Below are positions 1 through 8,518 of a stretch of DNA of 36,042 bases, one piece after another (the stretch's first letter is position 1; the number at the start of each line of letters is the position of its first letter). The position numbers and the translations under genes are program-made. The notes beneath the pieces are model-generated. The model did not search any database. It was not told the origin of the DNA and saw only the letters and a program-made list of their open reading frames with translations. Origin of the DNA: an uncultured Caldisericota bacterium. GTDB taxonomy: Bacteria; Caldisericota; Caldisericia; Cryosericales; Cryosericaceae. The DNA lies in the NCBI GenBank assembly GCA_903871855.1, contig CAIQIK010000046.1, positions 1 through 36,042 of the forward strand. Reading direction: 5' to 3'.

Positions 1-107
1 TCCTTGGAATGAGAAAGGAGCAGCAGGAATGGAGCTCACGATGCGGGAACGCAAGAAGCTCACGATGGTGAAGGCACAAACGTACGTAAAGGCGAGCAAA
101 GCAAAGA
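1..107. repeat. Terminal direct repeat, left copy
   Basis: The first 107 bases are identical to bases 35936-36042. They cover the leader and the first 26 or so codons of the DDE transposase. An exact overlap of this size at both ends is typical of a de Bruijn assembly closing on itself. It could also be the start of a second copy of the same insertion sequence. Confidence 0.95.
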
Positions 108-1273
108 AGACAGCCATGCTGGATGACTTCTGTGAATCCACGGGATACCAGCGGAAGTATGCCGCCCGTGTCCTGCACCAGGCAGGACAACGGTACATCT
201 TAGGAGAGACCATCTTGGTGGCTGATCCTGGCAAGCATATCAAGAGATACCGTCCTTCCCGGTATGGCCCTCTCGTCCAGCAGGCACTCATCACCATCTG
301 GAGTGCAAGCACGTTCCTGGGTCCTGTCCGTCTGGCAGCAGGCATGGCACTCTTCCTGGAGAACCTTGTTACCCATGGACATCTTCATATTGATGAAGAG
401 ACCCGGCAACTCCTCCTGCAGATGAGTCCTGCCACGATTGGGAGGCTCCTTGCTGGGGAGCGGAAGAGGTACCATCTGCATGGCATCTCCCATACCCGGA
501 GTACTCCCCTGGGTGGCAGGATCCCTGTGCAGACCTGCATGGACCCTCCTCTCCTTATTCCTGGTGTCCTGGCCGTGGACCTGGTGGGTCATGACGGAGG
601 GCAGGCGGTGGATGATTTCAACTGGACCCTGACGGTCACGGACTGCACGACGGGATGGACCGAAGCAGGAGCGGCACGGACGAAGGCAGAAGTGTACGTG
701 GTGGCTGCTCTGGAGACGTGTCTCCAAAGATACCCAGGCCGTGTCGTCTCTCTCCATGCGGATAATGGGAGTGAGTTCATGAACGGACATCTCGTCCGGT
801 TCTGCCTTGCCCGGGCTATCGCCTTCACTCGTTCCCGTCCCTATCACAAGAACGACAATGCCCATGTAGAAGAGAAGAACAACTCGGTCGTCCGCAAGTT
901 CGTGGGATATGACCGACATGACAGCCAAGCTGAGATTGATCTGCTGAACCGACTGTACCAGTCACTGCACTTCCTGGTGAACTGGTTCCTTCCCAGCCAG
1001 AAGCTCCTCCACAAAGTGAGAATTGGGAGCCACATCACCAAGGTGTATGACCAGGCACAAACACCATGCACCAGGATGCTCGCACGGATGGATGTGTCTG
1101 AAGAAACAAAGCAACAGCTGCGATCAACCCGTGCAACACTGGACATGACGAGCCTGTACCACGAGATCCTTCATTGTCAGGAGCAACTAGATGTAATTGC
1201 CAAACGGAGACAACCTCGGGCGATCAAGAAACGTGGCAACTATGCGTACTTTTTAGATGAGTTTACGGCCTGA
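29..1273 (+). CDS. DDE (rve-type) transposase
   Basis: A 414-residue transposase with an N-terminal helix-turn-helix region (about 1-145) and an integrase-type catalytic core (about 175-330). The likely DDE triad is visible: Asp184 in VLAVDLVGHDGG, Asp245 in SLHADNGSEF and Glu281 in NAHVEEKNNSVV. The RPYHKNDNAHVE block followed by a V-R-K-F-V-G-Y-D motif is typical of rve-fold transposases of the ISNCY/IS481-like kind; the exact family is inferred. An AAGGAG lies about 8 bases before the ATG, and a second in-frame ATG at 41 is possible. The frame is intact, so the enzyme may be active. Its natural left end is separated from it by the IS110 element at the other end of the window. Confidence 0.88.
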   Translation: MELTMRERKKLTMVKAQTYVKASKAKKTAMLDDFCESTGYQRKYAARVLHQAGQRYILGETILVADPGKHIKRYRPSRYGPLVQQALITIWSASTFLGPVRLAAGMALFLENLVTHGHLHIDEETRQLLLQMSPATIGRLLAGERKRYHLHGISHTRSTPLGGRIPVQTCMDPPLLIPGVLAVDLVGHDGGQAVDDFNWTLTVTDCTTGWTEAGAARTKAEVYVVAALETCLQRYPGRVVSLHADNGSEFMNGHLVRFCLARAIAFTRSRPYHKNDNAHVEEKNNSVVRKFVGYDRHDSQAEIDLLNRLYQSLHFLVNWFLPSQKLLHKVRIGSHITKVYDQAQTPCTRMLARMDVSEETKQQLRSTRATLDMTSLYHEILHCQEQLDVIAKRRQPRAIKKRGNYAYFLDEFTA

Positions 1274-1285
1274 TGCTTTGGGTAC

Positions 1286-1303
1286 ATTTTCTCATGAGTT
1301 GAC
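1286..1303. repeat. Right terminal inverted repeat of the DDE insertion sequence
   Basis: Read on the minus strand this is GTCAACTCATGAGAAAAT. It matches 16 of 18 bases of the left end rebuilt from 34616-34631 plus the two bases after the IS110 right junction. Its place just after the transposase stop is where an IS right end is expected. Confidence 0.65.
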
Positions 1304-1496
1304 ACGCGGACGACCGCCCGAGGTGTAACATTCTCGGGACAGAAGCACCCCTCAGTACGCCCCTCGCATTGAGAAAACATGTTCGGGGGTATTGGACAAA
1401 CATACTCAGGAAGTACGCCCTTCGCATTGGACTAACATGCTCAGGGGGGTTCCAATTCTGTTACACCCTCGCTGCGCTTTTTACCAAAAGGACTGG

Positions 1497-1516
1497 ATTC
1501 CCGCATGCGCGGGAAT
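1497..1516. repeat. dRS3-like palindrome
   Basis: The sequence is ATTCCC, eight bases (GCATGCGC), then GGGAAT. This has the same shape as the dRS3 repeat described in Neisseria (ATTCCC-N8-GGGAAT) and similar short repeats in other genomes. A degenerate half copy follows near 1583-1600 (GGATTCCCGTATGCGCC). It is embedded in the repeat tract at 1345-1840. Confidence 0.6.
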
Positions 1517-1543
1517 GACGGAGGAAAGCACCCTTGTCTCGTC

Positions 1544-1563
1544 GTCCCCGCGGAGGCGGGGAC
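1544..1563. repeat. GC-rich palindrome (GTCCCCGC / GCGGGGAC)
   Basis: A 20-bp inverted repeat, GTCCCCGC-GGAG-GCGGGGAC, sits 27 bp after the dRS3-like palindrome. In many genomes these two kinds of palindrome occur together as one mobile short repeat. Here they seem to form one unit inside the degenerate direct-repeat tract. Confidence 0.55.
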
Positions 1564-1851
1564 CCACACGTTGGAGTAGCAGTGGATTCCCGTATGCGCC
1601 GAAAGAGCCCCTCGTATTGGACTAAAGTACTCGGGGGAAAGCACCCCTCCGAGTACACCCCTCGGATTAGACAAAGGTGTTCGGGGGCCTTGAAAAACAC
1701 CTCGCATTTTGGACAAAAGGAAGCGAAGGACAAAAGGGCTCGGGAAAAGCGCCCCTCGTATTGGAAAAATATACTCAGGGGGCCTTGAAGAACACCTCGC
1801 ATCTTGGACAAAAGGATGCGAGGGACAAAAGGGCTCGAGGAAATGACGGAA

Positions 1852-1872
1852 GCAGGTGATTTCGACACCTGC
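1852..1872. repeat. Small hairpin
   Basis: GCAGGTG and CACCTGC form a 7-bp stem with a 7-base loop at the end of the repeat tract. No T-run follows on either strand, so a terminator role is not clear. Confidence 0.35.
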
Positions 1873-1906
1873 AGCACTGGATATGACAACCCCCGAATAG
1901 CACGAG

Positions 1907-1938
1907 GCACACGCCGCCCACATCAGGGCGGCGTGTGC
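1907..1938 (-). terminator. Strong hairpin, likely terminator of the copper operon
   Basis: A perfect 13-bp inverted repeat (GCACACGCCGCCC / GGGCGGCGTGTGC) with a 6-base loop lies 26 bp past the stop of the last copper-operon gene. The stem is very GC-rich. A T-tract on the minus strand is weak, so termination efficiency is inferred from stem strength and position. Confidence 0.6.
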
Positions 1939-1963
1939 CCGAACTGTATCATGAAACCATCGG

Positions 1964-3325
1964 CTATGGATCGACGATGAACTGTCCCTGCACCATGCCC
2001 ATCCAGCACGAGAAGGGGGCGGTACCGGTGGCGGGCGCGGTGAAGGTGATGACGTTCTTGCCAGCGGTCAGCGCCTGTGAGATACTGAGGCTTGGCACGA
2101 CGATACGGTTCGTGCAGGACGTCAGCTCATCACCCCAGATGATCCAGGTGACCAGCGCCCCCGCGTTGATGTGAATGGTCGCGGGGTCCCAGCCGGAGTA
2201 CTTGGCGTGCATCTCGACGGTCTGAGCAAGCGGTTGGACCGGCGGGTCCTTCACCGTGAATCCAAACGGCCTCGCCTGTTGTGCGCTGGTCCCTCCGGGC
2301 CCTGTCGCCGTCACGGTCCAGCTGTAGGTGCCGGCAGTCAGGAGCCCTGCGGGAATAGTGAACGAGAGTGCAGTCAGACCCGATCTGTCGAGGATGACGT
2401 CCGCTCCCCTGTGGACGACGACCCGATATGTCGCCGCCCCGTCCACGGCATTCCAACCCAGCGAGGGCATCTTGTCGGTCGACGAAGACCCATCGCCAGG
2501 CGCCGTGAGAACGGGTGCAGCAGGCGGCAGTATCAAGTCCTTCACCGTGAACACAAACGATTTCGCCTGTGGTGCGCTGGTCCCTCCGGGCCCTGTCGCC
2601 GTCACGGTCCAGCTGTAGGTGCCGGCAGTCAGGAGCCCTGCGGGAACGGTAAATGAGAGTGCAGTCAGACCCGATCTGTCGAGGATGATGTCCGCTCCCC
2701 TGTGGATGACAACCCGATACGTCACCGCCCCGTCCACAGCATTCCAGTTCAGCGAAGGTGTCTTGTCGGTCAACGAAGATCCGTCCGCGGGCGCCGTGAG
2801 AACGGGTGCAGCAGGCGGCAGTACGGTCGTTCCACCAAAGTCAAGCGTCACCACCTGAGTCACTGGGGCCCAGTCCACGGTGGCTCCCAGTTGTTCTGCA
2901 ACAAAGCGTACTGGCAGCATCGTCCGACCCTTGACAATGACGGGAACGACGAGCACGTTGGCAGAATCGATAGCCACCGGTGTGCCATTCACGGTCGCCA
3001 GCGGCCTGCCAATAATGAGTTCCAGCTGTTTCGTACCGAGGACAATGCCGACGGCACTGTGTGCCGCATCCCATGTTACAGTGCCACCCAGCGCCTCGAC
3101 GATTGCGCGCACCGGCAGCATAGTGCGTCCCTGGACGATGACCGGGACCGCCCCGGTCCCATCGATAAAGATGCGGACGGCATCCACCTGCATGACGGGG
3201 TCGCCTACGCGAAGGACGATGGTCTTCACGGACGCTGCGTCAGCGGGCAACCGGGACGGAGCCCAGGCACAGCTCACGACGATACTCAGCAACAGGACAA
3301 GGGACACCCCTCTTCTCGCGTTCAT
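1964..3325 (-). CDS. Secreted CuAO_N1 / Fn3-like repeat / cupredoxin protein
   Basis: A 453-residue exported protein, last gene of the copper operon. After a signal peptide (about 1-31) come a CuAO_N1-type domain (about 38-163, with two GRTMLPVR motifs), two nearly identical 97-residue Fn3-like repeats (about 170-361), and a C-terminal cupredoxin-like domain (about 370-453) ending with SCWMGM. That last domain closely resembles the C-terminus of the gene just upstream and has Cys and Met where classic cupredoxins have His ligands. This suggests Cu(I) binding outside the membrane, but that is inference. The ATG at 3325 follows GAGGAGG and lies 10 bases after the upstream stop. Upstream in-frame codons overlap the previous gene and were rejected as starts. 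Confidence 0.8.
   Translation of the reverse strand: MNARRGVSLVLLLSIVVSCAWAPSRLPADAASVKTIVLRVGDPVMQVDAVRIFIDGTGAVPVIVQGRTMLPVRAIVEALGGTVTWDAAHSAVGIVLGTKQLELIIGRPLATVNGTPVAIDSANVLVVPVIVKGRTMLPVRFVAEQLGATVDWAPVTQVVTLDFGGTTVLPPAAPVLTAPADGSSLTDKTPSLNWNAVDGAVTYRVVIHRGADIILDRSGLTALSFTVPAGLLTAGTYSWTVTATGPGGTSAPQAKSFVFTVKDLILPPAAPVLTAPGDGSSSTDKMPSLGWNAVDGAATYRVVVHRGADVILDRSGLTALSFTIPAGLLTAGTYSWTVTATGPGGTSAQQARPFGFTVKDPPVQPLAQTVEMHAKYSGWDPATIHINAGALVTWIIWGDELTSCTNRIVVPSLSISQALTAGKNVITFTAPATGTAPFSCWMGMVQGQFIVDP
2251..2832 (-). repeat. Tandem 291-bp repeats inside the secreted cupredoxin gene
   Basis: Two copies of a 291-bp (97-codon) unit run head to tail, starting at about 2251 and 2542. They encode near-identical modules from PPAAPVLTAP to FTVKD. 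High DNA identity points to a recent duplication or gene conversion, and the copy number could vary by recombination. Confidence 0.85.
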
Positions 3326-3335
3326 CGCTTCCTCC

Positions 3336-4724
3336 TCAGTCGTCCACGACGATAGTACCGTGGACCATGCCCATCCAGCACGAATAGGGGATGCTACCGG
3401 CGGCCGTTGGCGTGAAGGTGATGTCATTCTCTCCAGGGCCAATGTCTTTGGAGATGTTGAGGCTGGGAATAATGATGCGGCTCGTGCAGCCGGTCACCTC
3501 GTCGCCGAAGACCGCGAACGTCACGGGGACGCCCTTCTTCACGTGCAGGACAGCCGGCTCGAATCCCGCATATTTGACGTGCATCTCGATGCGCTGGCTG
3601 GTCGTCGGAGGTGTCGTGACAGGAGGTGTCGTAGAGGGAGGCGTTGTGACCGGAGGAGTGGTGGAGGGTGGCGTCGTCGCGGTCGTGCCTGGCGTGATGC
3701 GGCCGGTGAAGCCAAACAGGCGTGCGCCCGAGCTGAGCGTCAAGATTGCAAACGCGATCACAAGGAGACCGGCGGCCTTCTGAAAGACAACCACCTTGTG
3801 CTGACGCGTCCACGAGGCGGAGATGCCGGCGGTGAACAGCACGGGAAGTGTTCCGACGGCAAACAGGGCCATGATCGAAGCGCCGCGCAGGAAGCTGCCC
3901 GAGCCGAGCGCCATGATCTGCATGCTCTGCGTGAACCCACACGGGAGGAAGAACGTGAGGCCCCCAAGCGCGAGCGGCATAGCCGGGCTGCGAGACGTCT
4001 TCATTTTGTCGAGACCTGAGGTCAGGCGCGCCGGCATCTTGATGCCAAGACGCGTCAATGACGGAGCAAACCCCAAGATGTTGAGGCCGAGGAGCAACAT
4101 AAACACCGCGACACCCATGGTCAGGACCGACATGAACCGCCCTGTCAGAGACAGCTCGCCGCCGATGAGGCCGAGAACGCCGCCGAGGACCGCGAACGTG
4201 GCGATGCGGCCAAGGTGGAAGAGGATGTTGGGGCGCACGACAGCCGACGCAGCGCTCTCGCCCGGGGCCGCCTGGTATGTCTCGGCAAACGCAATGACGA
4301 TGGCGCCGACCACCGCAAGGCAGGTACTCAGCGATGCGACGACGCCGACAAGGAGCGCCACGCCGTAGGTTGCTCCGGCTGACGCCGTTCCCATGGCACT
4401 CATCAGCCCCGAGTGCTGAAGCAGGGCGAAGAGCCCCACCAGGCTGCCGGCGATGAGGGCCGCGACAGCCCACTGCCACAGAGGGGTCCTCTGCTGTCGT
4501 GTGGGTGCTGGACGGGACGTCGAGACCGTGTAGCCGTACTTCTCGGCACGTTTCCTGAGAGATCCTACGCTCGGCGCGTGGTTGTCATAGAAGATCTCGG
4601 CAGTCTGTGCGCCGAGATCGACCTTGACATTGCGCACACCGTCGACCTTCTTAAACTGGCTTGTGATCAGGGTGGAGCATGCATCACAATGCATGCCGCC
4701 GACATAGACCTTCGTGCTCTTCAT
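3336..4724 (-). CDS. HMA - DsbD/TauE-like membrane - cupredoxin fusion protein
   Basis: A 462-residue protein with three parts. Residues 1-66 are a heavy-metal-associated domain with GMHCDAC. Residues about 80-360 form six or more membrane segments of the DsbD_2/TauE-SafE kind. A Pro/Thr linker follows (repeats of TTPPSTTPPV), then a cupredoxin-like domain (about 380-462) with DEVTGC and SCWMGM. HMA-DsbD_2-cupredoxin fusions are known in anaerobic bacteria near copper genes. The likely role is moving copper or reducing equivalents across the membrane, with the cupredoxin outside; this is inferred. The ATG at 4724 follows GAGGTG, 11 bases after the csoR stop. Longer upstream starts would overlap csoR. 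Confidence 0.82.
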   Translation of the reverse strand: MKSTKVYVGGMHCDACSTLITSQFKKVDGVRNVKVDLGAQTAEIFYDNHAPSVGSLRKRAEKYGYTVSTSRPAPTRQQRTPLWQWAVAALIAGSLVGLFALLQHSGLMSAMGTASAGATYGVALLVGVVASLSTCLAVVGAIVIAFAETYQAAPGESAASAVVRPNILFHLGRIATFAVLGGVLGLIGGELSLTGRFMSVLTMGVAVFMLLLGLNILGFAPSLTRLGIKMPARLTSGLDKMKTSRSPAMPLALGGLTFFLPCGFTQSMQIMALGSGSFLRGASIMALFAVGTLPVLFTAGISASWTRQHKVVVFQKAAGLLVIAFAILTLSSGARLFGFTGRITPGTTATTPPSTTPPVTTPPSTTPPVTTPPTTSQRIEMHVKYAGFEPAVLHVKKGVPVTFAVFGDEVTGCTSRIIIPSLNISKDIGPGENDITFTPTAAGSIPYSCWMGMVHGTIVVDD

Positions 4725-4735
4725 GGCCACCTCGA

Positions 4736-5008
4736 TTACTCCATGTATTTGTCCAGCATGAGGACAATCTCGTCGATCTTCTCCTGACCAGCGCCATGCT
4801 CCACCGCATCCGTAACACATGTGTTCATGTGCTGGCGGAGGACGGTGATGTTGGCCTTCTTCAGCAGAGCGGCAGCCGACAGTATCTGTTTGGAGACGTC
4901 TATGCAGTAGCGGTCCTCTTCGATCATGCGGATGATACCATCGATCTGACCTCGGGCGGTCCTGAGCGTATCGAGAGCCTTCCTGCTTTCACATGAACAG
5001 TGATCCAT
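4736..5008 (-). CDS. csoR: Copper-sensing repressor CsoR
   Basis: A small all-helical repressor of the CsoR/RcnR family. The Cu(I) ligands are visible as RYCID, then LRQHMNTC; counted from the first of two adjacent ATGs they are Cys36, His61 and Cys65, the same numbers as in the Mycobacterium tuberculosis founder protein. Cu(I) binding releases CsoR from DNA and derepresses copper efflux. AGGAGG lies 2 bases before the ATG at 5011 and 5 bases before the ATG at 5008, so the second is preferred (90 residues). An extra Cys pair near the N-terminus (HCSC) may add a metal site. The likely target is the GC-rich palindrome upstream of copA, so the operon would be autoregulated. Confidence 0.92.
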   Translation of the reverse strand: MDHCSCESRKALDTLRTARGQIDGIIRMIEEDRYCIDVSKQILSAAALLKKANITVLRQHMNTCVTDAVEHGAGQEKIDEIVLMLDKYME

Positions 5009-5017
5009 CATGTCCTC

Positions 5018-5704
5018 CTAGTTGATATTGTAGAACTTCAGCAGCTTCCGCACGGTCGACGTGCGTCCCTGCGCGTCCATCACGGGCACGTCCGCCAGCA
5101 CCCAGCCCTGGACGTTCGCCACGTCCACGCCCGCGTCAACTAATGGCTGAGGATTGAGCACAAACACCAGGTCCTTGCTGTTCGCACGCATGTCCTGCGC
5201 CCACTCGACCATGTTGCCGCCGCCGAGCGCAAGCCCAAAGTGCCCGAGCGCTGCATGGTAGCCGAGGATCATGCGGTGATTGCGGACAAGGTCCTGCAGA
5301 GCCCGTGTGGGCTGTGACTCGGCCGCAACAGAGAAGGTCCCCGTGCCAACCTCATACCTCATCACGAGCGACGCGTATGCGCCATCCCCGTTGAGTTGCG
5401 TTCCCGCGGGAAGCAGGGACGGATCGAGGCCGGCAGCCAGGAAGGGGCGGGCGTCAAACGTGACGACAATCTCGTTCGAACCAGACAGCGCGTTGCCTCC
5501 GAATGTAAGCGTCTCCACCCCTGGAGAGGTCAGAACCCAGGCTCCTGCTGAATCGCTGCGCGCGACCGACATTCCGGGGGCGTGCAGGAGTGTATCGAAC
5601 GAGCGGACTGCCTGAACCACGACCACATCCGGTGCTGCAAATGCAGCGCCGAACACAACCGCGGCAAGCAAAAGGGATACGGTGAGGATTCGTGTGACGC
5701 TCAT
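5018..5704 (-). CDS. Secreted protein of unknown function in the copper operon
   Basis: A 228-residue protein with a clear signal peptide (about 1-24, cleaved after GAAFAA). I do not recognise the family. The mature part is rich in beta-prone stretches, has few Cys, and contains a His/Met-containing middle segment (HRMILGYHAALGHFGLALGG). The ATG at 5704 follows GGGAGAAG. The stop lies 6 bases before the csoR start region and within its ribosome-binding site, so the two are probably translationally linked. Its place between copZ and csoR suggests an exported copper-related role, but this rests only on context. Confidence 0.72.
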   Translation of the reverse strand: MSVTRILTVSLLLAAVVFGAAFAAPDVVVVQAVRSFDTLLHAPGMSVARSDSAGAWVLTSPGVETLTFGGNALSGSNEIVVTFDARPFLAAGLDPSLLPAGTQLNGDGAYASLVMRYEVGTGTFSVAAESQPTRALQDLVRNHRMILGYHAALGHFGLALGGGNMVEWAQDMRANSKDLVFVLNPQPLVDAGVDVANVQGWVLADVPVMDAQGRTSTVRKLLKFYNIN

Positions 5705-5729
5705 GTATGTTCTTCTCCCTTCGGCTAGA

Positions 5730-5945
5730 CTACAGGTTCGTGACTGGGCCCGGCGTGTAACCGACATCGGTGATGGCGGCTGCAAGCGCCTGGTCCGTAA
5801 CAGCGTCAGTCACCTCTACGATCGCCGTACCGTCTTCCAAATTCACGATGACATTCGTGACACCCCGGACGTCCTTGAGCGCTTCGGTGACGTGCATGAC
5901 ACAATGCTTGCAGCTCATTCCCTGGACCTTGATCAGTTTCTTCAT
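5730..5945 (-). CDS. copZ: Copper chaperone CopZ (HMA domain)
   Basis: A 71-residue single HMA domain with the Cu(I)-binding loop GMSCKHC near residue 10. It has the usual chaperone length and carries copper to CopA and CsoR in the cytosol. The ATG at 5945 follows GGGAGGA with 4-5 bases spacing, and the gene lies 24 bases after the copA stop. HMA proteins can also serve mercury, but the CopA/CsoR neighbours favour copper. Confidence 0.9.
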   Translation of the reverse strand: MKKLIKVQGMSCKHCVMHVTEALKDVRGVTNVIVNLEDGTAIVEVTDAVTDQALAAAITDVGYTPGPVTNL

Positions 5946-5969
5946 TGAGTTCCTCCCTGTCATATGGTG

Positions 5970-8438
5970 TTATCTGCGGGGCTTGAAGCCGCGCAGTCTG
6001 AGTGCATTCGTCAGGACCGAGACGGACGACAGCGACATGGCCGCTGCCCCGATCATCGGGTTGAGCTTCGGGCCACCGAATGCGTACAGCAGACCTGCAG
6101 CAATGGGAATGCCCAGGGTGTTATAGCCGAACGCCCAGAACAGATTCTGCCGGATGTTGCGAATGGTCGCCTTGCTAAGCTGGATGGCCGTCGCGACGTC
6201 CATCAGGTCACTCTTCATGAGGACGATGTCGGCCGACTCGATGGCGACGTCGGTGCCGTTGCCGATGGCGATCCCAACGTCCGCCTGTGCCAGCGCCGGG
6301 GCGTCGTTGATGCCATCGCCGACCATGGCGACGCGTCTGCCGCCCGCCTGCAGCTTCTTCACTTCCAGCGCTTTGTCCTGGGGCAGAACCTCAGCCAGGA
6401 CGCGGTCGATGCCGACCTCCCGCCCGATTGCATCTGCAGTCCTGCGGTTGTCGCCCGTGATCATGGCGACCTCGATGCCCATGTCGTGAAGGGTCCGAAT
6501 GGCACGGGCACTGCTCTCCTTGACGATGTCCGCCACGGCGATGACGCCAATGACCGTGCCGTCGCGGGCGACGAACATGGGCGTCTTGCCATCTTCGGCG
6601 AAGCGGTCGACCGCAGCTCCAAGAGCCGCGACGTCCACTGAACGCTCAGCCATGAAGGCGGCGTTGCCCAGCAGGACGTGCGTGGAACCCACGGTCCCCT
6701 CGATGCCCCGGCCTGGAACCGACGCGAAGTTCTCCAGCGGCTGCAGTGTGATGTTCTCGTCTTGGGCAGCCCTGACGATCGCGGTCCCGAGCGGGTGTTC
6801 CGAGTTCTTCTCTGCGGAGGCTGCCAGACCCAGGACTTCACCCCGTTCCACGCCGGCGACAGTCACAACGTCGGCGACGACCGGTCTGCCCTGTGTGATG
6901 GTGCCAGTCTTGTCAAACACGACAGTCTGCACCTTGTGCGCCATTTCCAGCGCCGCGCCACCCTTGATGAGCACACCATACTCGGCGCCCTTGCCTGTAC
7001 CCACCATGATAGCCGTGGGTGTCGCAAGCCCCAGCGCGCATGGGCATGCGATCGTGAGGACGGAAATGAAGATGGTCAGCGCAAACACGCTGCCCTTACC
7101 GGCGATGAGCCACGCTGCGGCGGAGATGATCGCGATGACGAAGACAATGGGCACGAAGTAGCCCGAGACGATGTCAGCCAGCTGGGCGATCGGCGCCTTG
7201 CTGCCCTGCGCGTCCTCGACCAGCTTGACGATCTGAGCCAGGACTGTATCGGCCCCCACGTGGGTAGCGCGGAACGTGATGGAACCGTTGCCGTTAATGC
7301 TCGCGCCTACCACCTTATCACCAGGATGCTTCTCAACGGGGATGCTCTCGCCCGTCAGCATGGACTCGTCGATGGACGTGGCGCCGCTCACGACCTCGCC
7401 ATCCACCGGGACCTTCTCGCCCGGACGGACACGGATGAGGTCTCCAACCTCCACCTCGGATACCGCAAGCTCGACCTCGCGGTCACCCTGCACGACGATG
7501 GCGGTCCTGGGCGCCAGGCCCATAAGCTTCTTGATGGCCTGTGATGTGCGCCCCTTCGAGACAGATTCCAGCGACTTGCCCAACAGGATGAGAGTGATGA
7601 TGACGCCCGCGGTCTCGAAGTAGAGCTCCTCGACGGAGCCGAACGAGCCGTGCGCGATGCGCCACGTCGAGTAGACGCTATATAAGATGGCTGCAGATGT
7701 CCCCATCGCGATGAGCGAGTCCATGTTCGGTGCCCGGTGCCAGATAGCCCGGAATCCTACGACGTAGAAGCGGTAGCCGGCCGTGATGCTCGGGATGACC
7801 AGCGCAATCTCTACGAGTGCGTAGCGCAGCGGGAAGTCCATAGGACTCAGCCACGCTGGGATGCGCAAGCCCAGCCACGGCACCATTGGAGCCATAGCCA
7901 GATAGAGCAGAGGCAACGCGAACAGCGCCGACATGATAAAGCGCTGCCACAGGGAGCGGGTCTCCTGCGCCTTGCGGTCGGCATCCTCGTCGACGGTCGC
8001 TGCGGCCACTTCCACGTCGAGAGGCGTGTAGCCGGCTGCAGTGATGGCGTGCTTCAATGCGGACATGCGCACGAGGGAAGGATCGTACACGACGGTCGCT
8101 TTCTCAGTGGCCAAGTTGACCGAGGCGCTAGTGACACCCGCGAGCTTGCGAAGGGCGCGTTCGATGGCCGCAGAACAGGCCGCGCACGTCATGCCGCGCA
8201 CCGGGATCACCGCGGTCTTGGCGGCAGATGGCTGGGCGACGCCATAGCCGGCCTTCACGATGGAATCCTTCAGCGCGTTCTCGTCGACGCGGCTTTCATC
8301 GTATTCGACCGTCAGCTTCTCGGTGGCAGGGTTGACGGCGGCCGTGACGACCCCGTCCAGCTTCTTCACCGAACGCTCGACGGCTATTGCGCACGCGGCG
8401 CAGGTTATGCCAGTGATTCCCAAATCCTTTGTCTTCAA
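5970..8438 (-). CDS. copA: Copper-exporting P1B-type ATPase CopA
   Basis: An 822-residue Cu(I) efflux ATPase. Two N-terminal HMA domains carry GITCAAC and GMTCAAC. The membrane metal site is [10 protein letters not shown], the phosphorylation site is DKTGTITQG, and the hinge is [10 protein letters not shown]. The C-terminal helix with MSLSSVSV matches the copper-specific P1B-1 group. The start is read as TTG at 8438, because GGGGAGGA stands about 5 bases before it, nearly the same leader as the copZ ATG. An upstream GTG (8498) would put the coding start inside the CsoR-like operator, and the ATG at 8462 has no ribosome-binding site. Confidence 0.95.
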   Translation of the reverse strand: MKTKDLGITGITCAACAIAVERSVKKLDGVVTAAVNPATEKLTVEYDESRVDENALKDSIVKAGYGVAQPSAAKTAVIPVRGMTCAACSAAIERALRKLAGVTSASVNLATEKATVVYDPSLVRMSALKHAITAAGYTPLDVEVAAATVDEDADRKAQETRSLWQRFIMSALFALPLLYLAMAPMVPWLGLRIPAWLSPMDFPLRYALVEIALVIPSITAGYRFYVVGFRAIWHRAPNMDSLIAMGTSAAILYSVYSTWRIAHGSFGSVEELYFETAGVIITLILLGKSLESVSKGRTSQAIKKLMGLAPRTAIVVQGDREVELAVSEVEVGDLIRVRPGEKVPVDGEVVSGATSIDESMLTGESIPVEKHPGDKVVGASINGNGSITFRATHVGADTVLAQIVKLVEDAQGSKAPIAQLADIVSGYFVPIVFVIAIISAAAWLIAGKGSVFALTIFISVLTIACPCALGLATPTAIMVGTGKGAEYGVLIKGGAALEMAHKVQTVVFDKTGTITQGRPVVADVVTVAGVERGEVLGLAASAEKNSEHPLGTAIVRAAQDENITLQPLENFASVPGRGIEGTVGSTHVLLGNAAFMAERSVDVAALGAAVDRFAEDGKTPMFVARDGTVIGVIAVADIVKESSARAIRTLHDMGIEVAMITGDNRRTADAIGREVGIDRVLAEVLPQDKALEVKKLQAGGRRVAMVGDGINDAPALAQADVGIAIGNGTDVAIESADIVLMKSDLMDVATAIQLSKATIRNIRQNLFWAFGYNTLGIPIAAGLLYAFGGPKLNPMIGAAAMSLSSVSVLTNALRLRGFKPRR

Positions 8439-8490
8439 GTGTTCCTCCCCGGTCGTCGACATGGGCAACTGTAGGTTTATCGTTGCTTGG

Positions 8491-8511
8491 TACCCCACCC
8501 CCCCAGGGGTG
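8491..8511 (-). promoter_or_regulatory. Probable CsoR operator
   Basis: The pseudo-palindrome CACCCC-CCCA-GGGGTG, preceded by TACC, resembles known CsoR operators (GC-rich, TACCC...GGGGTA/GTGG type). It lies just downstream of the proposed -10 box and about 50 bp before the copA TTG start. Repressor bound there would block transcription start. Confidence 0.6.
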
Positions 8512-8518
8512 TGGCTCT

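Larger units (their letters stand above)
1..1303 (+). mobile_element. DDE insertion sequence, transposase part and right end
   Basis: This stretch holds one full-length transposase gene and, about 13-30 bp after its stop, a right terminal inverted repeat at 1286-1303. The matching left repeat is not at position 1. It lies at 34616-34631, cut off from the transposase by an IS110-family element. If the window ends are joined, the DDE element without the IS110 would be about 1.33 kb. No target-site duplication is apparent between the outer flanks (34606-34615 and 1304-1313). That fits either an old insertion or ends belonging to two different IS copies. Family assignment is tentative (ISNCY/IS481-like). 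Confidence 0.75.
1345..1840. repeat. Noncoding tract of short degenerate direct repeats
   Basis: No convincing gene lies between 1304 and 1963. The tract carries about eight copies of a core resembling CCTCGYATTGGACAAA, near 1361, 1390, 1419, 1611, 1658, 1700, 1753 and 1796. Many are followed by a CTCGGGGG or CTCAGGGGG block. The last two long units (about 1683-1743 and 1778-1840) share roughly 60 bp each with few changes and are spaced 95 bp apart. Open frames across the tract are byproducts of the repeats. The function is unknown; it may be a decayed tandem repeat or an IS-associated noncoding element. Confidence 0.7.

Noticed and set aside
200-928. Long minus-strand frame across the DDE transposase
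   Set aside because: It is antisense to a clear transposase with a DDE triad, has no family likeness and an odd composition.
1392-1923. Overlapping short frames in the repeat tract
   Set aside because: They exist on both strands, follow the repeats, and have no start signals or recognisable domains.
3595-3680. Short repeats of about 18-24 bp in the HMA/DsbD-like gene
   Set aside because: They encode a plain Pro/Thr linker inside the reading frame and have no spacer structure, so they are not a CRISPR or regulatory array.
2880-4019. Long plus-strand frame opposite the cupredoxin and HMA genes
   Set aside because: It is rich in Arg and Asp/Glu runs typical of antisense GC-rich reading, lacks a ribosome-binding site and overlaps two genes with clear domains.
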